From: Membranipora membranacea
Taxonomy: Eukaryota; Bryozoa; Gymnolaemata; Cheilostomatida; Membraniporidae
Reading direction: 5' to 3'
Assembly (NCBI GenBank): GCA_914767715.1
Contig: OU612070.1
Span: 885,501-949,500 of the forward strand
Length of the DNA stretch: 64,000 nt
A model generated the notes under the pieces. The model was not told the origin of the DNA. It saw nothing but the letters and a program-made list of their open reading frames with translations, and ran no database searches. Positions 1-11,364 of this stretch are shown in pieces (position 1 is the first letter of the stretch; the number at the start of each line of letters is the position of its first letter). Both the position numbers and the translations under genes were made by a program.

Positions 1-128
1 TAAACACTCATACTCCCCAATCTAAAATTTATCCCAGTAGAGGCAGCTTCGTGACAACAGGTTGTAATTTTTTCACAATCTGCATTTAATAATCAAATTT
101 CATATTTCGGTCCAGGCGATTTACTCAC

Positions 129-3100
129 AGATAGCATTCCGCTCTGAGTGAAAGCTTTATATACAGATAAATCCAATCTCAGTATGTATAGAACTCCATA
201 TTTCCTCACTTGGTTACTATCATGGTGTACTATTCTTGTGAATAAAGCTAACAGCCAGTTAATGTGGAGATAATCTGTAAAAAATCCGCTTAACATCAGC
301 AGCTTGAAAATACCGTGTAAAACTTTGTTAATCCAATCAAAATCAGATGTCGCTCAGTATTATCGTGATTGAGTACTGAGAAGGTAATTTAGTACTTTGA
401 TCACAAACCGCAGGTAGCATGGAAATGTTTACCATACCTAAAGATGTTCCACTGCTTTCTACAAGAATGCGATTCTCATTTTTTTGAAGTAGAACTTGGG
501 GCTTAGTATGGTATTTGACATTTTAACGTATAGGCCTATTGCACTTTGTATACACTACATAATACTGTCATACATGGTGCAACACAAAGTTTATGATCTC
601 GTTTAGCCAGCTGTGAGATTAATTTGTATAGGTTATAGTGATAGCACAAGATGCTCTGTCCTTTTGTTTTGTGGTAAGCCACTCATACCTTCCCACTCAT
701 ACCTTCCCACTCATACTGCCATCAACCCATTCTTTTCTGGGGTTGTGAGATGACGCAATTGGTATGCGCGCTTACCATTCACTGCCAGGCGATTGGTGCC
801 ACAGGAGTTGTGGGTTCGGGTCCCACTGGGAGAGGTTTCAAGGTTGATTGTTCCAGCCCCCAGCACCCTCAGGTGTATACCTCTCTTGTATTCCCTTATC
901 ATTACATACCTACTTGTATTCCCTTCAGCACATTTTCGAGCCGTCTAAAGTTAGGCTGCACAATGTGGTACTGTAACAAATAAAAATACTGGCTGACAAA
1001 CTTTCCATTGTGTATGTACAATTTGTATATCGGTTTCGAAGAACGATTGAAACAAGGCACACCATGTATAAAATACTATAACTATCCGCTTTAAATTTTG
1101 CAAGCTAGGAATCTGTGGAGCTGGGGCTGTATGATACACTCCATCATGTAACATGAGGGGCTGTATGATACACTCCATCATGTAACATGAGGGGCTGTAT
1201 GATACACTCCATCATGTAACATGAGGGGCTGTATGATACGCTCCATCATGTAACATGAGGGGCTGTATGATACACTCCATCATGTAACATGAGGGGCTGT
1301 ATGATACACTCCATCATGTAACATGAGGGGCTGTATGATACGCTCCATCATGTAACCTGAGCGTATCATACAGCCCCTCAGGTTACATGATGGACCGTAT
1401 CATACAGCCCCTCATGTTACATGATGGAGCGTATCATACAGCCCCTCATGTTACATGATGGACCGTATCATACACCCCTTCATGTTACATGATGGAGTGT
1501 ATCATACAGCCCCTCATGTTACATGATGGAGCGTATCATCCAGCCCCTCATGTTACATGATGGAGCGTATCATACAGCCCCTCATGTTACATGATGGAGC
1601 GTATCATACAGCCCATCATGTTACATGATGGAGTGTATCATACAGCCCCTCATGTTACATGATGGACCGTATCATACAGCCCCTCATGTTACATGATGGA
1701 GCGTATCATACAGCCCCTCAGGTTACATGATGGAGCGTATCATACAGCCCCTCATGTTACATGATGGAGTATCTCATACAGCCCCTCAGGTTACATGATG
1801 GACCGTATCATACAGCCCCTCATATTACATGATGGAGCGTATCATACAGCCCCTCATGTTACATGATGGACCGTACATGATGGGCTGTATGATACGCTCC
1901 ATCATGTAACATGAGGCCAATTGGAGTTCTTACAAGGTTGGTCAGTCAATGCAACTAAACGAAAAAAGGCTGTTAAATAATATATAAAATCATGATCAAG
2001 ATAATTCATAATAGCCAACGAATAAATGTACGTAATTCATTCATATTTGTTTTTGTTCACTTTTGCAGTTCAAACAGTAAGCCTTTTGACCAGTAATACA
2101 AGAGGCATGTATCTCTGTGACATAGAGAGCTTCAGTAAAGCAGTCCCGAAATTGAAACCTTAACTGCATCACCGACCTGTTTCTCGTTGAGTGATTCGAT
2201 GAGCAGTATATAATCACTCCATGTATCCAGGATTTCCTTCTTCCTATCAGATCTTAGTTTCATTACCCCGGAATTAGAATCACTGAGTAGTTCTTTGTCG
2301 AATGCGTCTAGTGTAGTTTTGATCATGTAGATACACTGTTTACGGATCATTGGCTCTCGTGACTGTACACCCTAGATAATACAATTACAACATGTAACAG
2401 CTCTGAAGCATTGAGTTCATGTGATAGAGAAATATATATAGATACAGTCAGCTAAGTTATGTTATCGGTAGTTATCGGTAAAAGCATTGCTACTACTTCG
2501 GATGGTATCCGGGAAAACTAAGTTGATCCTAAGTCTATGCCATCAAGAAAAAATTTCTGATAGAATGGAATAACCTTTAAGTCTTCAAAATCATGGGACC
2601 ATCATTGTGTGTCTATCTCCCTATATTTCTTTACATATATACCTGAATTATATATTTACCTGAACTAAATATCCCCACAGGTGACTGAGAAAAAATCCAG
2701 ACTGTAGAAAGCTGTCAATAAGGATACACATGATGATGTATCGGTTAGTCGGATAATCTCCAAAGTTCACAGACATCACTGATATAAAGGTGGAGAGAAA
2801 GTCATCATCAATATTACCCCACAGTAACCGCAGCAGCTGACCACTCTTCTTTGAAAGTGTTGTGTCTTCATGAATCAAAGCTGCTCCCAAGTTTGCAGAG
2901 ATGAGGGAGAGAGTGTACTCCGCTATGGCTGAATGCTGCTGCTGTAATGGGTGAAGTTGTCTGATAATTTGACTGTGGAAATCAAGTTTCACAGTTAGTG
3001 GTACTTCTGACTGGCTAACCAACTTCATACACTTTAATAGGACTTCCTCTGTACAGCGGGGAGCACATATTCTGATAAATTCCAGCTTTGTTGATATTCC

Positions 3101-3307
3101 ATTTTCAGGATATTTATCTTCAGCAAAGCTGTTGACGAATTGTTCAAATCCTGTTTGTACCACATCCTGCAGTTCTCTTGTGGCTTCTTCTGATTTGTTT
3201 TCAGCAGTCAGAGATATAAGAAGCGTGATGTCTCTCACAGAATCTCGACTATCCAAGGATAGACATGACAGCTTCTTCTCCAGGAGAATAAGTGCAGGGT
3301 CAGACAT
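129..3307 (-). CDS. TARBP1: TARBP1-like tRNA (guanosine-2'-O)-methyltransferase, N-terminal part (partial)
   Basis: The N-terminal part of a large protein whose family (human TARBP1, yeast Trm3) methylates the 2'-OH of tRNA G18 with a C-terminal SPOUT domain. That domain lies beyond the left edge. Exon 1 is 2660-3307: the ATG at 3307 opens 216 codons of helical, HEAT-like sequence and ends at CAG|gtaaat. Exon 2 starts at 2362 and ends near 2159-2175; its donor is uncertain. A further exon is 129-274, with acceptor tttttacag and donor gtgagt. Exon 2 contains RKKEILDTWSDYILLIESL, which matches my memory of human TARBP1 [20 protein letters not shown]. The 129-274 exon contains VRKYGVLYILRL, which fits the following region. 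Phases of exon 2 and the last exon do not join, so one exon between 275 and 2150 is probably missed. A 5' UTR intron is likely, with an acceptor just upstream of the ATG. The identity rests on short matches. Confidence 0.62.
735..900 (+). repeat. tRNA-derived SINE-like sequence
   Basis: Pol III promoter-like boxes are visible: an A-box-like TGACGCAATTGG near 750 and a B-box-like GGGTTCGGGTCCC near 812. About 80 bases of non-tRNA body follow. There is no cloverleaf that I can close, so this is a SINE-type element rather than a tRNA gene. It lies in an intron of the TARBP1-like gene, opposite to its transcription. Confidence 0.45.
1123..1916. repeat. 34-bp minisatellite that switches orientation
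   Basis: The unit is ggggctgtatgatacactcc plus atcatgtaacatga (34 bp). About seven units run forward (1123-1360). The array then flips at about 1361 and roughly 15 units run in reverse complement (1361-1875). A final forward unit occupies about 1880-1916. Units differ by single bases (cact/cgct/ggac, catg/cagg). The two oppositely oriented blocks could form a hairpin several hundred bases long. It lies in a TARBP1 intron. Confidence 0.95.
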
Positions 3308-4829
3308 AGCTAGCTAGAACTATCAACTTGTTCTGAAATAAGTCAGACAAAAACTAAAAGTTAGTTGTCTATGTAGTCGTTTAGAAGCTATATGATAGCA
3401 TTGAGCTATTTGAACAATTTATGGAATTAAAACATAATCCAATAATATACATGTCAGTAATGGGACAAACACCCACACTGAGATGATACCTCTCAGTAAT
3501 AGCACTCTCACATAAAGAGCAGATTTTTGATTGAAAATCTTAATTCAAGCAATTCGCCTCAATATGTTATGCATATTGACATCACAGCTCATACATTATG
3601 CTTTTTGGCCTATCTTGTTCTTCAGATATTAAATGTTTCTTTGAACCATGAGTAATTTGCTATCTCCAAGCCTTCTCTGGTTTAACACTTTCATGCCTGA
3701 CCCCAGAGGCTCAGTCACCTCTGTGTTATGATGAGCATACCAACCCTCCCTGTATATTCATGGTATAGTGGCTCAACAGTGTGAGCTGCTGTTGCAAGCA
3801 GGGGAGCCTGTCCACTCATCATTGTTTTTGCATTTTGTGAATTTGAGCTTACTGTGCTTGTGTGGCGAGTGCATGCATCACTGTCCCTATCTAGCAGTCA
3901 ATGGAAAGACTTTCTGATAACTCAAATTGAAAAAAAAGATGAATATCAACCGCAATAACATTACCTTAAACCTCATCAACAGTTTTAGTTGGAATTTGCC
4001 CTTGATAGTTTTCACCAGCAGTTTCATGTGTGCCCTTCCTCCTTTACATAGAAGTAATGTGATTTTAATTATACTGTTCAGTACCAGCCACTGATGATGA
4101 CTCTCTGTGGAAAAGCTCATGTTAAAGCAATAAGACTTTTTTTAGAAAAAAATCTCTGCTGAGTAAAGTTCTAGTGGACTTGATCAAAAAACTTATCGCT
4201 ATAGTACAACTATCAAATTTATCCAGACTGGCCGACTAACTTTTTAAATTTTTCCTCCCGTAGTCTTGAAAATTTAAAAATTGAATATGAATACATGCAA
4301 AATGGAAGAAGCACCATCGGTTAGCAAGTCTTCTAAACTTCAATATTTAGTAGAGAGGAGTACAAAGATAACTATTGAATTATGCTCCGTATTTAGTCCT
4401 AATGGGATTCGATATCGTCTCACTAACTAAAGGGTCATTATTGTTGTACCAAACTTTACTCTTTGCCCCAACATCTGGGTTCTTACCAACCTGGTAACTA
4501 TGCGGAGATTTATTTCATGGGCTAGAGCATGGTAATTAACTTGTTATAATAATGCTGAGAAAGCAAATAAGGTTTCACTCATGAGAAAATATGATTTTTG
4601 AAGTTTACAGGTGGGAGAGGGGGATATGAATGAAATTTTTCTGATACAATCATTATGAGCATGATCATGGTGGTTTTTTGTGAGTGTGACAGTGATCTCA
4701 ATGAGGACGGCATCAATATACTTGGTTAGCAATGATTTCAAAACAGATTTGATTTTAACTACATCCGGAGAACTTTGTCATAGCCAAGACTGACACCCCA
4801 GAGATAATTCATTACATAAGTTTCTTAAA
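3308..4829. other. Intergenic stretch upstream of the TARBP1-like gene
   Basis: No convincing exons. It should contain the promoter and any 5' UTR exon of the TARBP1-like gene: a pyrimidine-rich acceptor (tatttcag) lies about 30 bases upstream of that ATG. I see no TATA box I would defend. Short ORFs here lack splice context and homology. Confidence 0.5.
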
Positions 4830-6075
4830 TTAGTTGCAGAAAACTACAGACCTGTGTCCCTAACGTCGATAGTGTGTAAGATTGCTGAGCATATCACCAC
4901 AAGCCAGATTCATGACCACCTTGAGGAATTCAAGTTGCTCACAGATGCCCAACATGGTTTTCGTAGGAGAAGATCGTGTGAATCCAAGTTTCTTTCAGAA
5001 TCTTGACAAGAAATCCCAAACAGATGTGATCATTCTCAACTTTGCCAAGGCATTCGACCGCGTCCCACATGACCTGCTCATCCATTAACTACATCACTAT
5101 GGAATTGACATAGATGTTATGAAGTGGATAAATGCCTTTCTATCAGATCGAACCCAAGAACTAATTGTCGAGGGGAAAATGTCTGGTGCTACCGCAGTCA
5201 CCTCTGGGGTTCCCCAAGGGAGTGTTCTGGGGCCTCTTATGTTCCTCCTTTATATCAACGACATGCCAGAGTACATCTCCAACCAATCTCGTGTCAGACT
5301 TTTCGCCGATGATGCGGTCATATACAGAGAAGTAAACACCGAGAGCAAAGCAGTCTTACTGCAAGAAGGTCTAGACAGGCTGTTGCAGTGGGAAGCTGAC
5401 TGGGATGAGTTTTCATCCCTCCAAATGCCAGGTAATCAGAGTCACCAACAAGAAAAAGGAGATAGAGAGCTGTTATCACATCAAAGGCCACGCTCTAGAA
5501 ATAGTCACATCTTCAAAATATCTTGGAGTAACTATCATAAAATCTCTAAAATGGAAAAACCATATTGACAACGTTAGTGCCACGGGATCTCGTACTCTGT
5601 CCTTCCTTCAGAGAAACCTCTATCACTGCGCATCAGACATCAAAGAAAGGAGTTACAAAACTCTTGTGAGGCCACAGCTTGAGTACTGTGCACCCTTCTG
5701 GGACCCTCACCATAAGGCACAAATAAACCAGCTGGAAGCGGTACAGAACAGAGCAGCCAGAGTTGTGAGCAGTGACTACTCTCGGTACAGCAGTGTATCT
5801 GCTATGAAGCAACAACTCAACTGGGAGCCACTGCAATCAAGGGGAAAGCTGCGTAAAGCAACAATGCTCTACAAGTCTATCAACGACCTGGTTGATGTCA
5901 CTCTGACACTGCGAGAGTCTCCCACCTACCCTGGCAAATTCACTCAGTTACATTGCCGAACTGTGACCTATAGGAAGTCGTACGTCCCCGATACAATCAC
6001 ACTTTGGAACAGCCTGTCAGCAGCTACCAGATCAGCACAGTCTCTTCGGAGTTTTAGACTAGCTGCAGACTAGCT
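4830..6075 (+). mobile_element. 5'-truncated jockey/CR1-type LINE reverse transcriptase (inactive)
   Basis: Reverse-transcriptase sequence runs from ENYRPVSLTSIVCKIAEH (about 4833) through QHGFRRRRSCESKF, FAKAFDRVPHDLL, SGVPQGSVLGPLMFLLYIND and the catalytic LFADDA box (near 5300). It continues through SKYLGVTI and the C-terminal region PQLEYCAPFWDPH to a stop at 6073. The reading frame is broken: an indel near 4970-5000, an in-frame TAA at about 5086, and a shift near 5400 that moves the thumb region to another frame. The endonuclease and ORF1 are missing, the usual result of 5' truncation. It is a dead copy in the intergenic gap left of the IgGFc gene. The clade is inferred from motif style. 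Confidence 0.9.
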
Positions 6076-9000
6076 GAGCTCAACCAAATGTTCTAAAGCC
6101 ACCAGAAACTCAACCACTTGTACATACGTTCGAGCACCATCTTCAGCCTCAGCACCTACACTGCACCCTGTCATAAAACTGCACCTACACCCACTGTGTA
6201 TTGATGAGACGTACGTCTTCGGCACATCAACGTGTAGATAGGTAGACATGGTACTTATACAACTTGAAATCAAAGATCCCTCACTGGGTGTGTAATGTAT
6301 ACATAAGAAAGACAGGATAACCTATTCTTGCTGACAAGAAGTCTCAGTGTTAATTGTGGACCAGGGCCGTAGTACAGAAAAAAAAGGCGAGTCCGAAGCA
6401 TCACCAGGAGCGGTACCATACACAATTTTTTAAGGCATATATAAGCGAAGGTAAATCCCAGATGAGCTGATTCTGACATGGATTATTCAAGAATGGTGTT
6501 TTTAGTTTTCAAGGGGAGGCAGTGCCTCCCTACCTCCCCTATAACTACGGGCCTGTTGGATTAAGTATATGATTTTTTTTTTCGGTTCCGGTTGTGATTT
6601 GACTTATTTTTAATTTTAAATGCGGTGCAGCGGTACACACAGACACAGAAGATTTTTCCACAACTCCTAGAGAAATCCCTGCAAATGATCAATCATCATT
6701 TTGCCTAGCACTGCATTGGATGTTTCCATCCACAGTCAATCACATTAGTCAGAGACAACACATTACACTTATTTATAATCATTAATTAATTAATTAATGG
6801 CTATGTAGCAGTAGCAAGGCAAGAGGAGAGCGCCTAATCTCTAGTGTCACTTTTGCTAATAGGCCTAACTAATATTTGCTATGGTAGTTGTCAAATATGG
6901 GACTTACATGCCTTTGCTTTGCCAATTCCCAGTATCAGTAGAATCCTATCTCGAAGTAAAAGATAATGAAGAGTTTTTCCTTCTATTACACATGTCCACA
7001 CAGAAAATGGGATGGCCTTGACAAAGCTCAGTTCCCAAACTGAGATCTTTGAGTTGATTTTGGTATAAGTTCATTGATTGGTCAATGCTATAAATTCTGT
7101 GATATGATTGGTTCCTTATCATGTTGATAGTATGTATTAATAAGTCAGCCAGAAGTTGTCTCATAACTATACAAGATAACATTACTCTCAAAATAGGCAA
7201 AATACGGTGGTATGTACATCAATGAACTAATTGTGTACACCCTTAGTGGGAATTTGTGCTCTCCCATTGATGGAACTATGTAGACTCTGAACAAGTTATG
7301 CTTTCACAGTTCTATTGTGCAAGTGTCAAACATAGGATTATGATTTTAAGGACCCACAATGTCAACAATGTACAAACCTTTGTCATTTATTGGACAAATC
7401 TCTGCATGGCTATATATTGTTGTAAGAGATAGCTCATCAAATTTGGTTCATGGGATCAAAACAAATGCAGATGGTATGCTGTAGCGCTTCTGCAATAAAA
7501 CGATCCCATAGAATGCTGAGACTCAGAAGATACCATTACGGTCCACAAATATCATATATATGATGATCAGTCCAGATCAGACCTCATGTAATTGAAAGAA
7601 AATATAGCCTTACGCAACGGGAAGCTGTCGTAGCATCCAGAGGTAAAATCCTAAACATGCTGTTTAGGACTGCTTTCAGTGCAGCCACCAGTTTAAGCTC
7701 AGGTGTACTGCCAATTACCGCTGGTCGATTCTGCTTTGAGAGCCTTTATTTGCTGGGCGACTATTGTATCTGTTGGTCGGAATTGTTCTTACTGATTCAA
7801 ATACTAAGGCCCAAGGCATGTCATCTTTTTGAAACCAAAACTTAAAGCCGACACACCTATTGGATAAAAGAGTGCGGTATTTTCGTATCACGGATTACTG
7901 ATTACTGATAACTCATTGTCATACCAGGTTGGTTAAAATAAAATGTAGTGAATCAAGTAAATTAGATCGTATTATTTCCTTCCCCTGACCTTGTAACTAG
8001 AACATGGATGGTGACTAATTATACCACAACATAATAGCCAAGAAAGCCAGAGCTGCATTCGTCTACATGTGACATGTTCTCTTGATATTTCTGGTTCCTC
8101 ACCTATGAAACTGTAATAGACGCATTTTGTGATAGGCTCATTTTGTGTCAATTTTTAAGTTGACAATTAAACTCATTGTTTTTTTCGACAAATTTTATTG
8201 TGAGTTTTCCAGCAGTATGCTGACCTTTGGAACAGATATTGCAGCAGCGATACTTCCCCTAACTATCTAAAACAAATCTCCAACTTGTAGTTAGTTACGC
8301 TAGCTAAAACAGTTTTCCATTTATCATAAATAGTTTTGCTTGCTGTAATAAATATCCAATAAAAAAATAATGTGACATGCGCACTTCTTCTGAATAAGAA
8401 GTGTATAAGGGCAGGATACAGTGTCTCATTAGATAGACTTCAACAGACAGGCTTTGAGGGTACTGCCTGAGTGTAGCCCCCTCACCCAGCCATGTAATGA
8501 TGTTTGATTCACAAAGAGAAGGCAGCTATCGATAAAATATTACAAACCAAGAAAGTTGGCTATTTTTTGTACGATATATTTTTGAGAGAAATGTTTATCT
8601 TTTTTATTGCACAATGCATGCTAGTTTTATTGCTTTGCCTGTATTGCTTGGGAATTTAATTGAATGGGAGTACACTAGCCCACCCCAACAGGAGTAGGCC
8701 ACTTTGGCTAACAATAACATAAATGGCTCGAACTTTTTGTCTCATCCTATCACTATCAGGCGGTCCAATCTGGAGCAACTGTGAAGTATTCAATAATAGG
8801 TGATGGGTAATAGGTAATAGGTATAATGTAATGTTCTACTTTTCAATTGATGTGTGTATTATTGTGTTAAATGTAATGTTTCCCATTGTTTTCACATTTG
8901 AATTGTCTGTTGCCAAATATGTCAAAAAACGTTATTTAGATTTATTAAGAGGGTTGAGATCTGAATGATATTTTTGTGTAAAGTCATGATTACATCCAAA

Positions 9001-11364
9001 AGGCTGATTTTCTAGAACTATTTTTAATTGTGCATTGTTCATTGCACAACTGCAGTGCTTCCCATTCTTGCTGTTACTGTATGCCATGCACTCATAACAA
9101 TACAATATAGCGCTACCATGTGTCCATTACAATGTCAACCGGCTTCCCAGTTTGAAGGATATGGTTATTCTCTCAATGAACAATGATACTGTATTATCTG
9201 AACCTCCATGTAAATCATGCAAGCCCAAACATTCAGGAGCCAAAATACTCCACCATCAGATAGGTAAATATTAAAATCACCAGGAAACAAAATTTCCTCA
9301 ATTGATAAAATTTCTCTACAGATTATTGGAATTTATCTCTCCGTGATAGCGGAGAACAAAGAGGTAGATAGATAATAGATACTGTTTTATCAAAAAGGCT
9401 GTCTAATTCATACAGGGTCGTTTTTTTATTATTTATTATAGATCGGATGGGGCTAAGGTAGGAGCAGTCCAGGGAAAACAACCAGCTATTGAATCTAAGA
9501 GTATTGTTCATCCTAGTAGAAAAAGAAAGAGTAGAATGTCCGGAGATAAAAAAGGAAATTCAAGTTCAACCACTATCCTTTGCCGATTGGCATCAAGGAG
9601 CAGGGCGATCTTCAGGACTAACTGCATCTTTGTAGCTCTGGTTCCTGGACATCCTGACAGCCGATGTTAAGTTTTGACAGAGTGCACCTTCTCTGTTTTC
9701 TCTCGGTGCAGAGGTACCAGCTTCCTGTGTATCAATTATATCCTGCAAACAGCACAGGATGATGAAAGCTTATCCAACATTATATCCTTGAGTTCAAAAA
9801 CAAGCAGATACACAGTCAAGTTTTACATGTACCTCGGCACATACTGTCAGATTCATGGACTGGTAAGTAGTGAGTGAATAAACTTTGTATGTATGCATGT
9901 TAATGCAGCGTTTTACAGAAGCTGAAGGGTTACTCAAAATTTCTAAATTGTAGAATTTTCTCAACGCTTGGTGATGTTAGAAAATAACTGAAGTCTTAGA
10001 AAATACCACAGTACCACAAAAACCCATAAGTAACACTTGTCAAGGTTATTTGACAGGGGAAACAAATTATTGTCGTGGCACTGGAATATTTCATTGCTCT
10101 ATTGCAGAAAACACATACCTGTCTGTTGCTGCTGCTGTTTCTGTTTTCTAGAGCTTTACTTTTTATCACCTTTTTCATGAACGATAGCCAACATTTTATT
10201 GAGAGCGAAGAATACTATTTCATCACCTTGCACAAACAGCCATGGTCCGAGGACTTCTGAGCTGAAACCATACACAATCAATGCCGTAACAACATGCAGT
10301 TATTTTTATTGCCTGTGTTGTGATCACAAAGGCATAATGTAGTACATGCTAAGACTTGAGTTTTTTGTTGAGTGCTAAGGTACTATGCCAAAACCAGTTA
10401 CACTACAGTGTGTAATTTATGTGGCAAATTGTGATTGACATATTGAGATGGGAGTCAAATGTGATTGGCTAATGTGGCAATTCGCATGATGAAACCTCAT
10501 TATCCCTATATGACGCTACAAAGGTTTTTTTCTAGCCTACCTGTGATGCAGGTCATATAGTAATTTGTGTATTTAACCTAAAGACTGAGTTTCAACTTTT
10601 TAAAAATGTCTAATCTCATGCTATACACCATATTATTGTCGTCTTCTACCAGGGATGATTTATCGAAATTCAAATACACGCAGGCAAAGCTCAAACATAA
10701 TAGACAATGACAAGTTATTTTGTACACAGTGCATGATAAGAGGACGTTCTTAGTATTGTCTATGGACATAACAGATATTTCTTGCGTATCCATATTTCAA
10801 GAATATGTTTGTGAATAAATGTAATTTAGCAGTTGCCAATATCAATGCACATGTATTATATCATTATATTATTATATTTATTATTTTATTCATGTAGGAA
10901 TAAAAAAGGACTGCTCCTCCGAGTAGGAAAGTTCCTCGGATATAATATTACAGCCGGCTTGCTAATCAGCATAATATTACTTCCAGTTTTCAGAACAAAT
11001 AAAAGATATCAATGCACCAAAATAATAAAATGAGCAACAAATCTAACACAATACAAACAGAACAAATTAACGTCTTAATCTAACTCAGGCCTCGCAGTAT
11101 GGCCTTTGTTTCTACGCCTCACATCTTCATAGCCTACTGCTTCATCATGCACCAATCAATCAAAGCAGATTTGGAGTTGTTTCCTTTATAACCGTGAATG
11201 GACAACTTAAAAATAGCTGTCTGAAAACACTACTATGCAGGAATAAAGTGTAAGGGAGATAATCAACTGAATCACAATGTAGTTCCGTTAATATTAAGAG
11301 TACATTATAGAAAATTCTATTCCCAAAGTAATGTTCTTTGCATGCTAGGGATGTAGGGAGGTGC
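6076..11364. other. Long intergenic stretch without a recognised gene
   Basis: About 5.3 kb. The first 150-200 bases may be the 3' UTR of the LINE. A short (ATTA)n run lies near 6783-6799. Many small ORFs are present, but apart from one exon-like segment (9712-9862, listed separately) none has paired splice sites or recognisable motifs. Confidence 0.5.
9712..9862 (+). other. Orphan exon-like segment, unknown
   Basis: A 151-base open segment is flanked by a good acceptor (ctctcggtgcag) and a consensus donor (ctg|gtaagtag). It reads RGTSFLCINYILQTAQDD and continues to YCQIHGL. I recognise no family and found no partner exons. It may be a single exon of an unresolved gene, part of an old repeat, or chance. 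Confidence 0.2.

Noticed and set aside
1123-1916. CRISPR-like or transposon-terminal array
   Set aside because: Units are contiguous without spacers, drift by single bases and occur in both orientations in a eukaryotic intron; a minisatellite explains them.
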